From NCBI GenBank assembly GCA_030445275.1, contig JAUCSE010000014.1, positions 1-50,319 of the forward strand: a DNA stretch of 50,319 nt, given 5' to 3'. This DNA comes from Mucilaginibacter sp. (GTDB lineage Bacteria; Bacteroidota; Bacteroidia; Sphingobacteriales; Sphingobacteriaceae). The notes under the pieces were generated by a model that saw nothing but the letters and a program-made list of their open reading frames with translations, did no database searches and was not told where the DNA came from. This document shows, one piece after another, positions 50,254 through 50,319 of this stretch. The stretch's first letter is position 1. Each line of letters opens with the position of its first letter. Made by a program: the position numbers and the translations under genes.

Positions 50254-50319
50254 GATTTTTAGCTCTTAAAGCGATTTTTAGCCCGTAAAAATCGGATTGC
50301 AATTATAGGGATTTTTTTT

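Noticed and set aside
50254..50319. L19 leader RNA
   Set aside because: Only 66 bases are visible before the window ends and no convincing stem structure could be read.

Overview
The window looks like chromosome of a member of the Bacteroidota, most likely Sphingobacteriaceae (Mucilaginibacter or Pedobacter type). The evidence is two SusC/SusD outer-membrane nutrient uptake pairs, lipoproteins with Ser-Cys-Lys-Lys type signal ends, several TAnnTTTG promoter boxes instead of sigma70 boxes, hairpin terminators, and many small intergenic repeat families. Species cannot be fixed from sequence reading alone. All protein names rest on motif recognition, not on a database search.

Left part (1-7000) is accessory in character: a cut gene at the edge, an AT-rich RidA-like gene divergent from an AraC regulator, then four genes (double-DTG aspartyl protease-like protein, GOB-like subclass B3 metallo-beta-lactamase, leucine-rich-repeat protein kinase, small lipoprotein) stacked next to a tRNA-Arg(CCT). 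The gaps between these genes share pieces of one repeat, and two of the gaps also share sequence with the flank of the tRNA gene. Housekeeping metG, an LD-carboxypeptidase and a DoxX protein follow.

From 10.8 to 22.8 kb lie two SusCD systems on the minus strand. The upstream one carries a DUF1735-type surface lipoprotein; a separate carboxypeptidase-regulatory-domain protein sits between the systems behind its own terminators. No glycan-degrading enzyme accompanies them, so the substrate is unknown. From 22.9 to 25.2 kb is a PadR regulator with a PspC-domain membrane protein, with a clear operator dyad over the PadR start. A large outer-membrane barrel protein, an M14 metallocarboxypeptidase, RecQ, MurF, an SDR/HxlR divergent pair, a FAD oxidoreductase, a YugP-like membrane zinc peptidase and a YXWGXW secreted protein follow.

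39.5-43 kb is a second accessory patch: a frameshifted lipoprotein with a swapped-looking HExxH C-terminal domain, overlapping a small secreted protein whose paralogue lies just downstream, and a secreted Trp-Asn/Gly-Tyr-Gly-Ser protein, all separated by REP-like elements. This arrangement resembles a peptidase toxin with tandem immunity-like genes and is the best candidate here for an undescribed system. The right end is core: an aldonolactone-oxidase-like FAD enzyme, ApaG, DusB, an operon of CPBP protease, DUF2007 protein and CdsA, then phosphatidylserine decarboxylase and ribosomal protein L19.
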